Assembly: GCA_900113425.1 (NCBI GenBank)
Contig: FOZF01000004.1
Location: 310,001-374,000, forward strand
Origin: Stenotrophomonas maltophilia
GTDB lineage: Bacteria; Pseudomonadota; Gammaproteobacteria; Xanthomonadales; Xanthomonadaceae
Direction: 5' to 3'
Length of the DNA: 64,000 nucleotides
Shown here: in pieces, positions 45,564-56,100 of the stretch
Layout: each line of letters starts with the position of its first letter
How positions within the stretch are numbered: position 1 is the first letter of the stretch
The notes under the pieces: model-generated
Told to the model about the DNA's origin: nothing
What the model saw: the letters and a program-made list of their open reading frames with translations, nothing else
Databases searched by the model: none
Translations under genes and position numbers: made by a program

Positions 45564-46574
45564 TCAGTTGCCCCACTGCGGCATCGGCATCGCATCGATC
45601 GGGATCGGCGAGTTGGGATCGTCCTGGCCGCGGTTGCGCTTGCCACGCAGATCGTTCTCGATCTGGTAGTTGCGACGTTGCAGCCACGCATCGCGGACCA
45701 GCGCGTATTCGTCCACCGCCGAGCTGCGCAGATCGTCCACCGCCAGCAGCTGCGCGCGGCTGTCGACCAGCTGCAGGCCCTGCAGGCCGATGCGGACCTT
45801 GTCCTCTTCGATGTTGCGGATCGGCGAGAGCGGCATGTCGCCGGCCAGGCCGAACACATCACGCACGGTGCGGGGACCGAAGAACGGCAGCTCGACGTAG
45901 CGCGAACGACGCCAGCCCCACGCACCCAGCGTCTGGCCGAAGTCTTCCTTGCGGTTGGCGACCATCGCCTTGCTGGCCGGATCGAACAGGCCACCGATAC
46001 CCAGCGTCGAGTTCATCAGGAAGCGACCCAGCGTGTCCCAGGCATCATCCGGACGGCCCTGCAGCAGCTGGTTGACGATCGTCACCGGCGAGCGCAGGTT
46101 GCTGAAGAAGTTGCTCACACCGGTGCGGGCAAAGCGTGGCACCACGTGGGTGTAAGCCGTCGCCAGCGGTCGCGCGACGGCATTGTCGACTGCCACGTTG
46201 AACCGGTGCACCTTGCGGTTGAACGGTTCCCACGGGTCGTAGGCCACCGCGTTGCCGGCGGCACCGTCGGCGCCGTACAGCGCGTCGAAATCATCATCGC
46301 CGCCGGCCTGCGCAGCGGCAGCCGGGGCATCGGTTCCAGCGGACGCGTCCGTGGCCGGAGGCGTACTGGCCGTGCCCGTGGCTGCTTCGCCGCTGGCCAC
46401 GGGGGCGGGCTCCGCTGCCGGTGCGGGCGCATCGGTGGCGGTATCGGTGACGGCGGTCGGGCCGGCCGGAACCAGCGTATCGGCAACCGGCGCATCGCTG
46501 CGCGCGGGCTTGCCGGCACAGGCGCTGAGCGCGGCGGCCAGGACGATCAGGGGGAGAGCGCGTACGACGTTCAT
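45564..46574 (-). CDS. mlaA: MlaA outer-membrane lipoprotein (VacJ)
   Basis: Removes phospholipids from the outer leaflet of the outer membrane. It codes 336 residues. Lipobox ALSAC (Cys 19), an unusually long Ala/Pro/Thr-rich linker (about 25-105), then the MlaA domain with YDPWEPFNRKVHRFN and GVSNFFSNLRSP. E. coli MlaA is about 250 residues, so the linker accounts for the extra length. Last gene of the operon. Confidence 0.94.
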   Translation of the reverse strand: MNVVRALPLIVLAAALSACAGKPARSDAPVADTLVPAGPTAVTDTATDAPAPAAEPAPVASGEAATGTASTPPATDASAGTDAPAAAAQAGGDDDFDALYGADGAAGNAVAYDPWEPFNRKVHRFNVAVDNAVARPLATAYTHVVPRFARTGVSNFFSNLRSPVTIVNQLLQGRPDDAWDTLGRFLMNSTLGIGGLFDPASKAMVANRKEDFGQTLGAWGWRRSRYVELPFFGPRTVRDVFGLAGDMPLSPIRNIEEDKVRIGLQGLQLVDSRAQLLAVDDLRSSAVDEYALVRDAWLQRRNYQIENDLRGKRNRGQDDPNSPIPIDAMPMPQWGN

Positions 46575-46575
46575 G

Positions 46576-46887
46576 TCAGCTCGCAGCAGAAGTAGCGTTG
46601 AAATCCAGGTCGGGCGACAGCCGGTAGGCTGCGCTCAGTTCGTTGTAGCCGGCCGGCATGCCGGAGATCACCAGGGGGTGGCCGGCCTTGCGCGCGCGCG
46701 CGGCCAGCTCGGCCAGCAGGGCCAGGCCGGCGCTGTCCACGCGCTCGACCTCGCCCAGTTCCAGCCCTGCCAGCTGCGCCGGCAACGCCTGCAGCTGCGG
46801 CCACAGGGCAATCACTGCGGCACGATCCAGCGCCCCGCGCAGGCGCAGGGTCCCGCCTTCCAGCAGTGCCAGCGCGTTACTTGCCAT
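46576..46887 (-). CDS. mlaB: STAS-domain protein MlaB
   Basis: Codes 103 residues. STAS fold with the conserved VERVDSAGLALLAEL segment (serine of the anti-sigma antagonist loop). It binds MlaF and is needed for transporter assembly. It overlaps the end of mlaC by 11 bases and starts with MASNALALLEGG. Confidence 0.88.
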   Translation of the reverse strand: MASNALALLEGGTLRLRGALDRAAVIALWPQLQALPAQLAGLELGEVERVDSAGLALLAELAARARKAGHPLVISGMPAGYNELSAAYRLSPDLDFNATSAAS

Positions 46888-47539
46888 TGCCGGCCGGTCC
46901 GGCCTGGATGCTGCCGCTGTGCAGTTCGTTGGCCACCTGCCGGATGCCCTTCTGGCGCAGGGGACTGTCGAACTGGTTGCGGAAGGTCTGCACGTAGGAG
47001 ATGCCCTCGATGTTGACGTCGAAGATCTTCCACTGGCCGTTCACGTTGCGCATCCAGTACTCGACGGGGGTCGGTTCGTTGCCCGCACGCACCAGTTCGG
47101 TGCTCACGCGCACGCCGCGGTTGCCGGGCAGCGGGCTTTCACCCTTCAGGCGGAAGCTCGGCCTGCCCTGGATGTTCAGCAGGGCCGAACCGTAGCGCTG
47201 CATCAGGCTGTCGGCCATCGCATCGGCGAACAGCTTGATGTCCGCATCCGACGCGCCGCGTGCATGCGTGCCCAGCACCAGGCGTGCCGCGTAGTCGCGG
47301 TCGAAGGTGCGGTTCAGTTCGCTGTCGATGTAGGAGCGCAGGCTGGACGGATTGCTGCTGAACTCGCTCTTGCGCTGCTGCAGCGTGGACAGGATGCGGC
47401 TGCTGGCATCGATCACCACTTTGCCGGCCTGGGCCTGCGGAGCGGTGGCAGCGGGGGCTGCGGCCTGCGCCTGGGCGAGCAACGGGGTCGCCAACAGCAG
47501 CGAGGACGCGAGCAGGGCCGGGATCAGTTTCATCTTCAT
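46877..47539 (-). CDS. mlaC: MlaC periplasmic phospholipid-binding protein
   Basis: Codes 220 residues. Signal peptide ending LLAQAQA, then the Tol-Tol-Ttg2 domain (FSSNPSSLRSYIDSELNR, YRQRG-like GNRGVRVSTELV, NGQWKIFDVNIEG). It shuttles lipid between MlaA and MlaFEDB. The ATG at 47539 overlaps the mlaD stop. Confidence 0.93.
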   Translation of the reverse strand: MKMKLIPALLASSLLLATPLLAQAQAAAPAATAPQAQAGKVVIDASSRILSTLQQRKSEFSSNPSSLRSYIDSELNRTFDRDYAARLVLGTHARGASDADIKLFADAMADSLMQRYGSALLNIQGRPSFRLKGESPLPGNRGVRVSTELVRAGNEPTPVEYWMRNVNGQWKIFDVNIEGISYVQTFRNQFDSPLRQKGIRQVANELHSGSIQAGPAGNGK

Positions 47540-48060
47540 GGTTGCGGTTCCTTTGCAGGCGCCTGTGCGCCATCGTTGGGCTTCGGGTCTGCGCCGCCGC
47601 CGGCGCCGCCACTGAACATGTACTTGCCGACCAGCTGGATCAGGTCCACCGCCGGCTGGGTGAAGACGATCTCCTCACCGGGCTTGAGCACTTCCGGATC
47701 ACCACCGGGCTGAAGACCGATATAGCTCTCGCCAAGCAAACCACTGGTGAAGATGCCGGCCGAGGTATCCGCCGGCAGGTCCTTGACCTTGCTGTCCATG
47801 CGCAGGGTCACGATGGATTCGAACTTGACCGGGTCCAGGTCGATCGCGGCAACCTGGCCGACGGTAACGCCGCCGATCTTGACCGGCGCCTGCTTGCGCA
47901 GCTGGCCGACCTGGGAGAAGCGCGCCTTCAGCTCGTAGCCGTCACCGCCCCAGCTCCAGCGCTGGTTGGTGGAAGCCACGGCCAGCACCAGCAGCGACGC
48001 CAGGGCCAGCAGCAGGAATGCGCCGACGGAGAATTCGAGTCTGGGACCGCGGATGGCCAT
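47536..48060 (-). CDS. mlaD: MlaD MCE-domain protein
   Basis: Codes 174 residues. One N-terminal membrane helix (about 8-28) and the MCE domain (LKARFSQVGQLRKQAPVKIGG, TVGQVAAIDLD) that forms the hexameric ring. C-terminal tail rich in Gly/Pro. ATGA overlap with mlaC. Confidence 0.94.
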   Translation of the reverse strand: MAIRGPRLEFSVGAFLLLALASLLVLAVASTNQRWSWGGDGYELKARFSQVGQLRKQAPVKIGGVTVGQVAAIDLDPVKFESIVTLRMDSKVKDLPADTSAGIFTSGLLGESYIGLQPGGDPEVLKPGEEIVFTQPAVDLIQLVGKYMFSGGAGGGADPKPNDGAQAPAKEPQP

Positions 48061-48118
48061 GGGGAGTACCTGATCGAGTCGTTGTGGCCGCGCGCACCGC
48101 GCACCGCCGATGGAAGGG

Positions 48119-48868
48119 TTAGGTGAACAACATTGCCGACAGCACGAAGTTGAACATCAGCACCAGCAGGGAGGCATTGACCACCGCACGGGTGGTGGCC
48201 ACCGAAGTGCCTTCGATGGTCGGCTCGGCGTGGAAACCGACATAGGCGGCGACCAGGGCTGCCGTGCCGCCGAAGATCGCCGACTTCAGCATCGCCACGC
48301 CGAAATCGTCCCAGAAGTCGACGCTGTTGCGCAGCGCAGACCAGAACACGCCATTGTCCAGGCCGAGCACGTGCACCGCTTCGAAGTAGCTGGCACTGAT
48401 CGCCAGCGAGCAGAAGATACCGGTCAGCAGCGGCACGGTCAGCACGGCTGCCCAGAAGCGCGGCGCGACGGCCTTGGCCACCGGGTCGATCGCCATCAGC
48501 TCCAGTGCCTTGATCTGGTCGGTGGCGCGCATCAGGCCCAGTTCGGCGGCGATCGAGCTGCCGGCTCGGCCGATGAACAGCAGCGCGGTCAGCACCGGGG
48601 CCAGTTCACGGTAGAGCGACAAGCCGAGCAGGGTCGACAGCGCATCGGCCGCGCCAAAGGTGGTCAGCGTGCGGTAGCCCTGCAGGGTCAACACCAGACC
48701 GACGAAGGCGCCGCCGACAGCGATGATCGGCAGCGAGCGCGCGCCGATCTTGTAGATCTCGCGGGTCAGTTCGGCCAGGAAATCACGGGTCGGCAGCGAA
48801 CCGCGCAGCACGGTCAGCGAGAACAGGCCGGCGCGGCCCAGCGAGCGGGTGGCTTGGATGAAGGGCAT
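48119..48868 (-). CDS. mlaE: MlaE permease
   Basis: Codes 249 residues of the MlaE family with five or six membrane helices and the EQ-loop-like segment ELGLMRATDQIKALELMAIDP. Inner-membrane part of the MlaFEDB ABC transporter. Its stop is 58 bases from mlaD. Confidence 0.94.
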   Translation of the reverse strand: MPFIQATRSLGRAGLFSLTVLRGSLPTRDFLAELTREIYKIGARSLPIIAVGGAFVGLVLTLQGYRTLTTFGAADALSTLLGLSLYRELAPVLTALLFIGRAGSSIAAELGLMRATDQIKALELMAIDPVAKAVAPRFWAAVLTVPLLTGIFCSLAISASYFEAVHVLGLDNGVFWSALRNSVDFWDDFGVAMLKSAIFGGTAALVAAYVGFHAEPTIEGTSVATTRAVVNASLLVLMFNFVLSAMLFT

Positions 48869-49656
48869 CAGGCGACCCTCGCGCGCGGCTCGGCGTCGAA
48901 CGGGATGGGGCCATCGGGCTGGCCGTGCAGGAACTGGCGCAGCAACGGGTCCTGGCTGGACTGCAGCGCGTCGGGCGTGCCCTGGAAGACGATGCCGCCA
49001 TTGGCGATGGCGATCACCTGGTCGCAGATCGGCAGCGTCTCGTGCACGTGGTGGCTGACGATGATGCTGGTCAGTCCCAGGCTGTGGTTGAGACGCTGGA
49101 TCAGGCTCATGATCACCCCGGACGCGATCGGGTCCAGCCCGGTCAGCGGCTCGTCATAGATCATCAGCGGCGGATCCAGCGCCAGCGCACGGGCCAGCGC
49201 CACGCGGCGCGCCATGCCGCCGGACAGCTCGCGCGGCCAGGCGTCGGCCGCGGCCAGCAACCCCACCGCATGCAGCTTCATCTGCACCAGCCGGTGCAGC
49301 ACCGCCGCCGGCAGGCGGGTGTGGGTGCGCAGCGGCAGAGCGACGTTCTCGGCCACGGTGAGGTCGGTCAGCAGGCCATTGCCCTGCAGCAGGACGCCGA
49401 CGCTCTTGCGCGTCTCCAGCAGCTCGGCGCTGCGGTGCGGGATCGGCTTGCCGAACAGGGTGATATCGCCGGCCGCCGGGCGCAGTTCGCCGGTCAGCGC
49501 GGCCAGCAGGGTCGACTTGCCGCTGCCGGAGGGACCGAGCACGGCGGTGATGCTGCCCTTCGGCACCTGCAGGGAAACGTCGCGCAGGATCGTGCGTCCG
49601 CTCCGGTCGATGCGGACGTTGGACAACTGCACCAGACTGGAGGTGGAAGCCGACAT
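48868..49656 (-). CDS. mlaF: MlaF ABC transporter ATP-binding protein
   Basis: Codes 262 residues from the ATG at 49656 (MSASTSSLVQLSNVRIDR). Walker A GPSGSGKS, signature LSGGMARRVALARAL, Walker B LMIYDEPLTGLDP, and the switch His in IIVSHHVHE. First gene of mlaFEDCBA. It is divergent from recC. Confidence 0.95.
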   Translation of the reverse strand: MSASTSSLVQLSNVRIDRSGRTILRDVSLQVPKGSITAVLGPSGSGKSTLLAALTGELRPAAGDITLFGKPIPHRSAELLETRKSVGVLLQGNGLLTDLTVAENVALPLRTHTRLPAAVLHRLVQMKLHAVGLLAAADAWPRELSGGMARRVALARALALDPPLMIYDEPLTGLDPIASGVIMSLIQRLNHSLGLTSIIVSHHVHETLPICDQVIAIANGGIVFQGTPDALQSSQDPLLRQFLHGQPDGPIPFDAEPRARVA

Positions 49657-49846
49657 GGGCACCATTAACATTTTTTCGACATCGAAGGATCGGGTCAGCC
49701 GGCTGAACATAAGCAGACTGGACGGTGCAGTATTGTGGCACGGCAGGGCCCCGGGCAGGTCGGGACAATCGCCGGACGACCCGGAACAATCCGTGCCGGT
49801 GACAGGTTTGACCATTGAATACTGCCAGCCGTGCTGCACACTGTGC

Positions 49847-52800
49847 ATGATGAGTGACCCGGGCAGCGACTTCCGCCTCTACCATTCCAACTCCCTGGAT
49901 GTGCTGGCCGCGCTGCTGGCACGCAACGTCCGTGCGCCGATGCCAGGGCAGCCGCTGCTCGCGCCGGAAGTGGTGCTGATCCCGCAGGTGGCGATGCGGC
50001 GGTGGCTGCAGGCGACACTGGCCGCCGAATACGGTGTCGCCGCCAACCTCGAATTCCTCACCCCGGGTGAGTTCGTCGCCCGTGCGCTCAACGCCAACGT
50101 CGACGGCGAAGCCGACGATCTCGATGCTGCCGGCCTGCACTGGCGGCTGTACCGGGCGCTGCGCGATCCGGCGCTGCTCGGGCAACCACCGATGCGTGCG
50201 CTGCAGTCCTATCTTGCCGGCAGCGATGGGCTGAAACCCTGGGCCCTGGCCGGTGAGCTGGCGTCGGTGTTCGAGAAATACCAGGCCTGGCGGCGCGACT
50301 GGCTGCTGCGCTGGGAGGCCGGGGCCGACCCGGCCGATCCCCAGGCGATCCTCTGGCGCGCCGTTGCCGGTGGGCATGGCTACCGCGCGCGCCGCATCCA
50401 GACCTACCTGGACCGCTTCGAGGGCGCCGGCCAACCGTTGCCGCAGGGGTTGCCGCCGCGCATGTCCGCATTCGCGACGCTCAACATCTCCCCGGACGTG
50501 CTGCGGGTGATGGCAACCCAGGCACGGGTGGGCGAACTGCATTTCTACCTGCCCACCCCGGTGCAGTCGTACTGGGGCGATCTGCAGACCCTGGCCGAGC
50601 GGCTGCGCAGCGGCGCTCCCGATCCCTTCAGCGAAGCGGCGGGAGAAAACCGCCTGCTGGAAGCCTGGGGCGCAGCCGGCCGCGACTTCATGGCGGTGCT
50701 GGGCAGCTATGAAGTGGTACACCCGGCCGGTGAGATCGCCGCCTACATCGACCCGGAAGACGACGCGCGGCCGACGATGGCCAATGGCGGCCTGTCCGAC
50801 AGCCTGCTGCACCGCCTGCAGCGCGATCTGTTCCACCGCCGGGCGTTGCCGTCCGGCGAACTGCGCGATGGCCTGGCCGGCGATGACCCCAGCCTGCAGG
50901 TGCATGCCTGCCACACCCGCCTGCGCGAGCTGCAGGTCCTGCACGACCAGCTGCGTGGCCTGCTTGAGGATGACCGCTTCGACCCGCCGCTGCAGGCCCG
51001 CGAGATCGCTGTGCTGGCGCCGGACATCGATCCCTACGTGCCCTACCTGGAGGCCGTGTTCGGTGGCCGCGGTGGCGAGGACGACCACATTCCCTACGCG
51101 TTGGCCGACAGCAGTCCGCTGGCGGGCGAACCGCTGGCCGATGTGTTCGTGCACCTGATTGGCCTGCCGGTCTCGCGGTTCGGCCTGAATGAAATGCTGG
51201 ATCTGCTGGCCAGTGCGCCCCTGGCCGAGGCAGCCGGACTGGACGCGACCGACTTCGACCGCCTGCATGGCTGGCTGCAGCAGGCGGGCGCACGCTGGGG
51301 TCTGGATGCGGACCATCGCGCCCGGCACGGCGCGCCATCGGATGATGCCTACACCTGGCAGTTCGCGCTGGATCGCCTGTTGCTGGGCCATGCCACCGGC
51401 AGCGATGCCGACCTGGCCGGCGTCGCGCCGTGGACCGGGCTGGAAGGTGGCGCGCTGGATGCGCTGGACCGCCTGCTGCGCCTGTTGCGGGTACTGGCCG
51501 CCTACCAGCGCCGTCTTGGCGAGACGTTGACTCCGGCGCAGTGGCGGCAGCGCCTGCTGTCGCTGCTGGATGCGCTGCTGCCGACCCCGCCCGGCTCACC
51601 CAACAGCCAGCGCGCGCTGGAGCGGCTGCGCAAACTGCTCAACCAGTTCGCCGAAGACGCGGACAAGGCCGGCTTCGGCGACGGGGTGCCTCCTGAAGTG
51701 ATACGTGCGCATTTCGGCTCCGCCCTGGCCGAAGCCGACACGCGTGCGCCGCTGCTGACCGGCGGCATCAGCTTCGGCCGCATGGTGCCGATGCGATTGC
51801 TGCCGTTCCGGGTGATCTGCGTACTCGGCCTCAATGATGGCGATTTCCCGCGTCGCGATCCGGCGGCCGGCCTGAACCAGCTCACCGCCGAACTGGACAC
51901 GCCGCGACGCCGTCCAGGCGACCGTTCCACGCGCGAGGACGACCGTTTCCTGTTCCTGCAGCTGTTCGCCGCCGCACAGGACGTGTTCTACCTCAGTTAC
52001 CTCGGCGCCGATCCGCGCGACGGCAGTGTGCGGGAACCGTCGGTGCTGGTCAGCGAGCTGATCGACGCCGCTGCGGCCTACCACCTCGATCCAGCCGCCG
52101 CCGCCGCGGGATTCACGGTCCGCCACGCGCTGCAGCCGTTCTCGCCCGCCGCGTTCGGCGATGGCGACCCACGTCGCTTCAGCTACCGCCGGCAATGGCA
52201 TCCGGCAGCCGGTCGCCTGGCCGGGCAGCGTGGCGGGCTGTCGCCTTGGTTCGACGCGGCGCTGCCGCCGCCGGCCGAAGCTGCGGTGGAAGAGGAACTG
52301 TCTCTGGAAAGCCTGCGCCGGTTCCTGTGCGATCCGGCTGGGCAGTTCCTGTCGCAGTCTCTGGGCCTTCGACTGGCCGATGAGGTCGAGGACGTCGTCG
52401 ATCTGGAGCCGCTGGTGCTGTCCGCGCGAGGGCCGGACACGCGCAGTGTGCAGGCCGCGGTGGTGCGTGCCACCCTCACCGGCGATGACGACCCGCTTTA
52501 CCCGAGGCTGCGCGCACGCGCGCTGGTGCCATCCGGCGCGCTGGGCGAGCGGCAGTTCGAGGTGGAACAATCGAAGACCCGTCCCTATGCCGACGCAATG
52601 CTCGGCTGGATGCAGGGCGTACAGCCGGAAAGCCGCCGCTATGAGGTCGAGATCGACGGCGTGCGGCTGCACGGCCGGGTTGCCGATCGCCATCCCGGCG
52701 GTCTGGTGCGGCTGCGCGCGGGCACGCTCAACGGCAACGCGGTGATCCGCCAGGGGCTGGACTGGCTGCTGGCCAATGCGGCAGGCGACGCGTTGCCGCT

Positions 52801-53194
52801 GGTCCAGTTCCACGACGGTGGTGACGCTGGCCATGGTCCGCACGTCCTGCCGGCACTGTCCGTGCCCGTGGCCCGGGCCGCCCTGCGCGCGCTGCTGCAG
52901 CTGCGCCGGCGTGGCCTGCGTGAACCGCTGTGGTTCGCTCCCTACACCGGCTGGGTGCTGTACACGACCAGCGCCGAGAAGCAGCGCAGCGAGGGCTGGA
53001 AGCAGTGGCATGGCAGCGACCGCAGCTGGGGCGAATCCCGCAGTGACGCCTGGCAGTTGCTGATGCGCGGTGCCGATCCCTTCGCAGACGATGCCCGGTA
53101 TGCCGATCTGCTGCACAACAGCCAGGTGGTGTTCGGCGCGCTGCGCGAGGGCCGCGTGCCGGGCACCGGTCCGCACGCGGAGGTCACCGGATGA
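49847..53194 (+). CDS. recC: Exodeoxyribonuclease V subunit gamma (RecC)
   Basis: Chi-recognition subunit of RecBCD. It codes 1115 residues from MMSDPGSDFRLYHSNSLDVL. It has the RecC pattern LTPGEFVARAL, an inactive helicase fold and the conserved KTRPYADAMLGWMQG. The frame is open far upstream, but that part lies opposite mlaF and is rejected. The stop overlaps the recB start (ATGA). Confidence 0.93.
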   Translation: MMSDPGSDFRLYHSNSLDVLAALLARNVRAPMPGQPLLAPEVVLIPQVAMRRWLQATLAAEYGVAANLEFLTPGEFVARALNANVDGEADDLDAAGLHWRLYRALRDPALLGQPPMRALQSYLAGSDGLKPWALAGELASVFEKYQAWRRDWLLRWEAGADPADPQAILWRAVAGGHGYRARRIQTYLDRFEGAGQPLPQGLPPRMSAFATLNISPDVLRVMATQARVGELHFYLPTPVQSYWGDLQTLAERLRSGAPDPFSEAAGENRLLEAWGAAGRDFMAVLGSYEVVHPAGEIAAYIDPEDDARPTMANGGLSDSLLHRLQRDLFHRRALPSGELRDGLAGDDPSLQVHACHTRLRELQVLHDQLRGLLEDDRFDPPLQAREIAVLAPDIDPYVPYLEAVFGGRGGEDDHIPYALADSSPLAGEPLADVFVHLIGLPVSRFGLNEMLDLLASAPLAEAAGLDATDFDRLHGWLQQAGARWGLDADHRARHGAPSDDAYTWQFALDRLLLGHATGSDADLAGVAPWTGLEGGALDALDRLLRLLRVLAAYQRRLGETLTPAQWRQRLLSLLDALLPTPPGSPNSQRALERLRKLLNQFAEDADKAGFGDGVPPEVIRAHFGSALAEADTRAPLLTGGISFGRMVPMRLLPFRVICVLGLNDGDFPRRDPAAGLNQLTAELDTPRRRPGDRSTREDDRFLFLQLFAAAQDVFYLSYLGADPRDGSVREPSVLVSELIDAAAAYHLDPAAAAAGFTVRHALQPFSPAAFGDGDPRRFSYRRQWHPAAGRLAGQRGGLSPWFDAALPPPAEAAVEEELSLESLRRFLCDPAGQFLSQSLGLRLADEVEDVVDLEPLVLSARGPDTRSVQAAVVRATLTGDDDPLYPRLRARALVPSGALGERQFEVEQSKTRPYADAMLGWMQGVQPESRRYEVEIDGVRLHGRVADRHPGGLVRLRAGTLNGNAVIRQGLDWLLANAAGDALPLVQFHDGGDAGHGPHVLPALSVPVARAALRALLQLRRRGLREPLWFAPYTGWVLYTTSAEKQRSEGWKQWHGSDRSWGESRSDAWQLLMRGADPFADDARYADLLHNSQVVFGALREGRVPGTGPHAEVTG

Positions 53195-56100
53195 ATGTCA
53201 CCGTGGCAGGGGCCCCCATCGAACATCCCGCTATCGACCCGTATCTGGCACTGCCCCTGGATGGCGTCCGCCTGATCGAAGCCAGTGCCGGCACCGGCAA
53301 GACCTTTACCCTGGCCACGCTGTTCACCCGGCTGGTGGTCGAGCAGGGCCTGCGCATCGGCCAGATCCTGGCGGTGACCTTCACCGATGCCGCGACCCAG
53401 GAACTGCGCAAGCGCATCCGTGAGCGACTGGCGCTGGCCGCGCGGATGGTCGACCTGCCTCCGGGTGACGGCGAGGCGCCTGACATGCGACTGACCCGGC
53501 AGATCCTGCGGCGCCATCTCGATGCCGGCGATGAGAGCGCGGCGGCCCTGAAGCGCCGCCTGCAGGTGGCTGCCGACGAGATCGATCTGGCCGCGATCTT
53601 CACCATCCACGGCTTCTGTACCCGCGTGCTGCGCGAGCACGCACTGGAGAGCGGCCACACCTTCGATCCTCCGGAGCTGCTGACCAGCGACCGCGGGCTG
53701 ATGGAGGAACTTGCGGCTGACCTGTGGCGCGTGCACGCCAACGATCCGGCCACACTGGAGCCGCTGACCGGGTTGTGGTCCAGCCCGGACACGCTGGCAG
53801 GCGACCTGCGCGCGCTGCTGGCCGCACCGCCGCTGCATCCATTGCCACCGGCGACGCTGCCGGAAGATCCGCGGCCACGGATGCTGCAGGCCGCGCAGGT
53901 ACTGGCCTCGGCCATCGACTCCGGTCTTGATGCGGCCCGTGGGCAGATCGCCACGGCGTTCGAGAAGAAGGTCTTCGATGGACGTCGTGCCAAGCGGCCG
54001 AGCTTCGACAAGGCATTCTCCACCCTGGTCGCGGGGCAGGCCGGCGCGGACTGGTCACGCGATGGAAAACTCCATCTGGAGAAGCTGCTGCCCACTTCGA
54101 TGCAGGCGCTCTGCCGGGACGATCAGCAGGGCGCATGCCCGGATGCACCCCTCTTCGACGCATTGCAGGCCTGGTGGGATGCCGCCGACGTGGTCACGTC
54201 GTGGCTTCGCCAGCGCGCGATCCGCTTCCTGCACGCCCTGCGCGCCGAAGCCGCGCAGCGACTGGCCCTGCTGAAACAGACGCGACGGGTGCAGACCTAC
54301 GATGACCTGATCGACGGCGTGGCGCTTGCCCTGCAGGGGCCGCAACGGCTGACGCTGGTGCAGCGGCTGCGCGCGCAGTACCGCATTGCCCTGGTCGATG
54401 AATTCCAGGATACCGATGACCGTCAATGGGGCATCTTCCACACCCTGTTCGGCGATTCGCCGGAGGTGCGCGAACTGGGACTGGCGCCAGCGCTGTTCCT
54501 GATCGGCGATCCGAAGCAGGCGATCTATGGCTTCCGCGGCGGCGACATCCATACCTACCTCAAGGCCAGGCAGGTTGCGCAGCCCGCCCCGGCACTGGAC
54601 CAGAATTTCCGCTCGCGGCCCGCGCTGCTGCGCGTGCTGCAGATGCTGTACGACAACGGCGGTGAGGACGCTTTCCTCGAACGTGACATCCGCTTCGAGC
54701 CGGTGCGGCCGGGTGGCGTGCGTGTCGATGCGGATTACCAGCGTGATGGCCATCACGCCACGGCCCTGACCCTGCGCGTGCTGCGCAGCGGCGGTGACAG
54801 GCCGCTGGCTGCCGATGCCTCCCGCGAGGCAGCGACGCGGGCCTGTGTGGCCGCCATTCACCAGGTGCTGGTGGACGCGCGCGCGGGCAGGGCCCTGCTG
54901 CGTGGTCGCCCGGTGCAGCCGGGTGACATCGCCGTGCTGGTGCGTTCGCATCGAGAGGCCACGCTTGTGCAGCGTGCGCTGGCGGCCGTTGGAATTCCTG
55001 CGGTGGCTGCCGGCAGACAGAGCCTGTTCGCCACCAGCGAAGCCCGCGACCTGCGCGCGCTGCTGCTGGCCCTGCTGCAACCAGCCGACGAAGGCCGCCT
55101 GCGTACGGCGCTGGCCACCGTGCTGCTCGGCCAGCCTGCCAGTGCGATCGCAGCGATGGAACGCGAAGGCGACCTGCAGCGGGGATTCCAGGCGCAGCTG
55201 CTGCACTGGCGCGAGCGCTGGCAGCGCGGCGGACCGTTCGCGGTGATCGCCGACGTCTGCGCCGCACAGGGCGAACGTCTGCTGGCACTGATCGATGGCG
55301 AGCGCCGGCTGACCAATTACCTCCAGCTCGGCGAGCTGCTGCAGGAGGCATCGGCACAGGCGCTGGGCATGCATGGCCTGCTGGATTGGCTGCAGGGCCG
55401 GATGGCCAGCGCCGACCAGGACGATGAGCAGCAGCTGCTGCGCCTGGAATCGGACGCGCGCCGTGTGCAGATCATCACCCTGCACAAGAGCAAGGGCCTG
55501 GAATACCCCTTGGTGTTCCTGCCGTTCGTGGGCATCGAGCGCGGCGCGAACAACAGCGCTGCACACTGCACCGTGCACCTGGACGGCGAGCGCCAGCTGC
55601 ACTGGAAGCTGGACAGGGACGAGGTGTGGGACGCCGTCAGCCGGCAGGCGCGGCACGAACAGCAGGCCGAGGACGCGCGCCTGCTGTACGTCGGCATGAC
55701 CCGTGCCGAGCACGCGTTGTGGATCGCCATCGGTGACCTCGCCGGTCTTGCCAGGACCCCGCTGGCGCCATTGCTGGGCGACCTGCAGGCGCTGCGCGGG
55801 TCCGCCGACGTGCAGGTCGACGACAGCGAGCCGGTGGCGCAGCTGCCGCAACTGGCGGTGGAAATGGACGGCCACCTTCCGGCAGTGCGCACACAGGCGC
55901 GTCGCGTGCCCCATGACTGGTGGGTATACAGCTTCACCCAGCTGGCCCATGCCGATGCCGGAAGTGGCACCGACATCGAGGCGGCCGCCACCGAACTGCC
56001 GGCACCGGCGGCCGATGAACCGGTTGGCGCGGAGCTGCCTTTGGAACCCGCGCTGCCGGAACCTGCCGCGACCGAAGAGGCCACGCCGGTCGATCCGCGT

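Noticed and set aside
49214..49846. Upstream extension of the recC frame
   Set aside because: It lies entirely opposite mlaF; the RecC homology begins at the 49847 start.
49154..51391. Long minus-strand frame opposite recC and another at 54055-56649 opposite recB
   Set aside because: Both are antisense shadows of strongly supported genes with no recognisable protein motifs.
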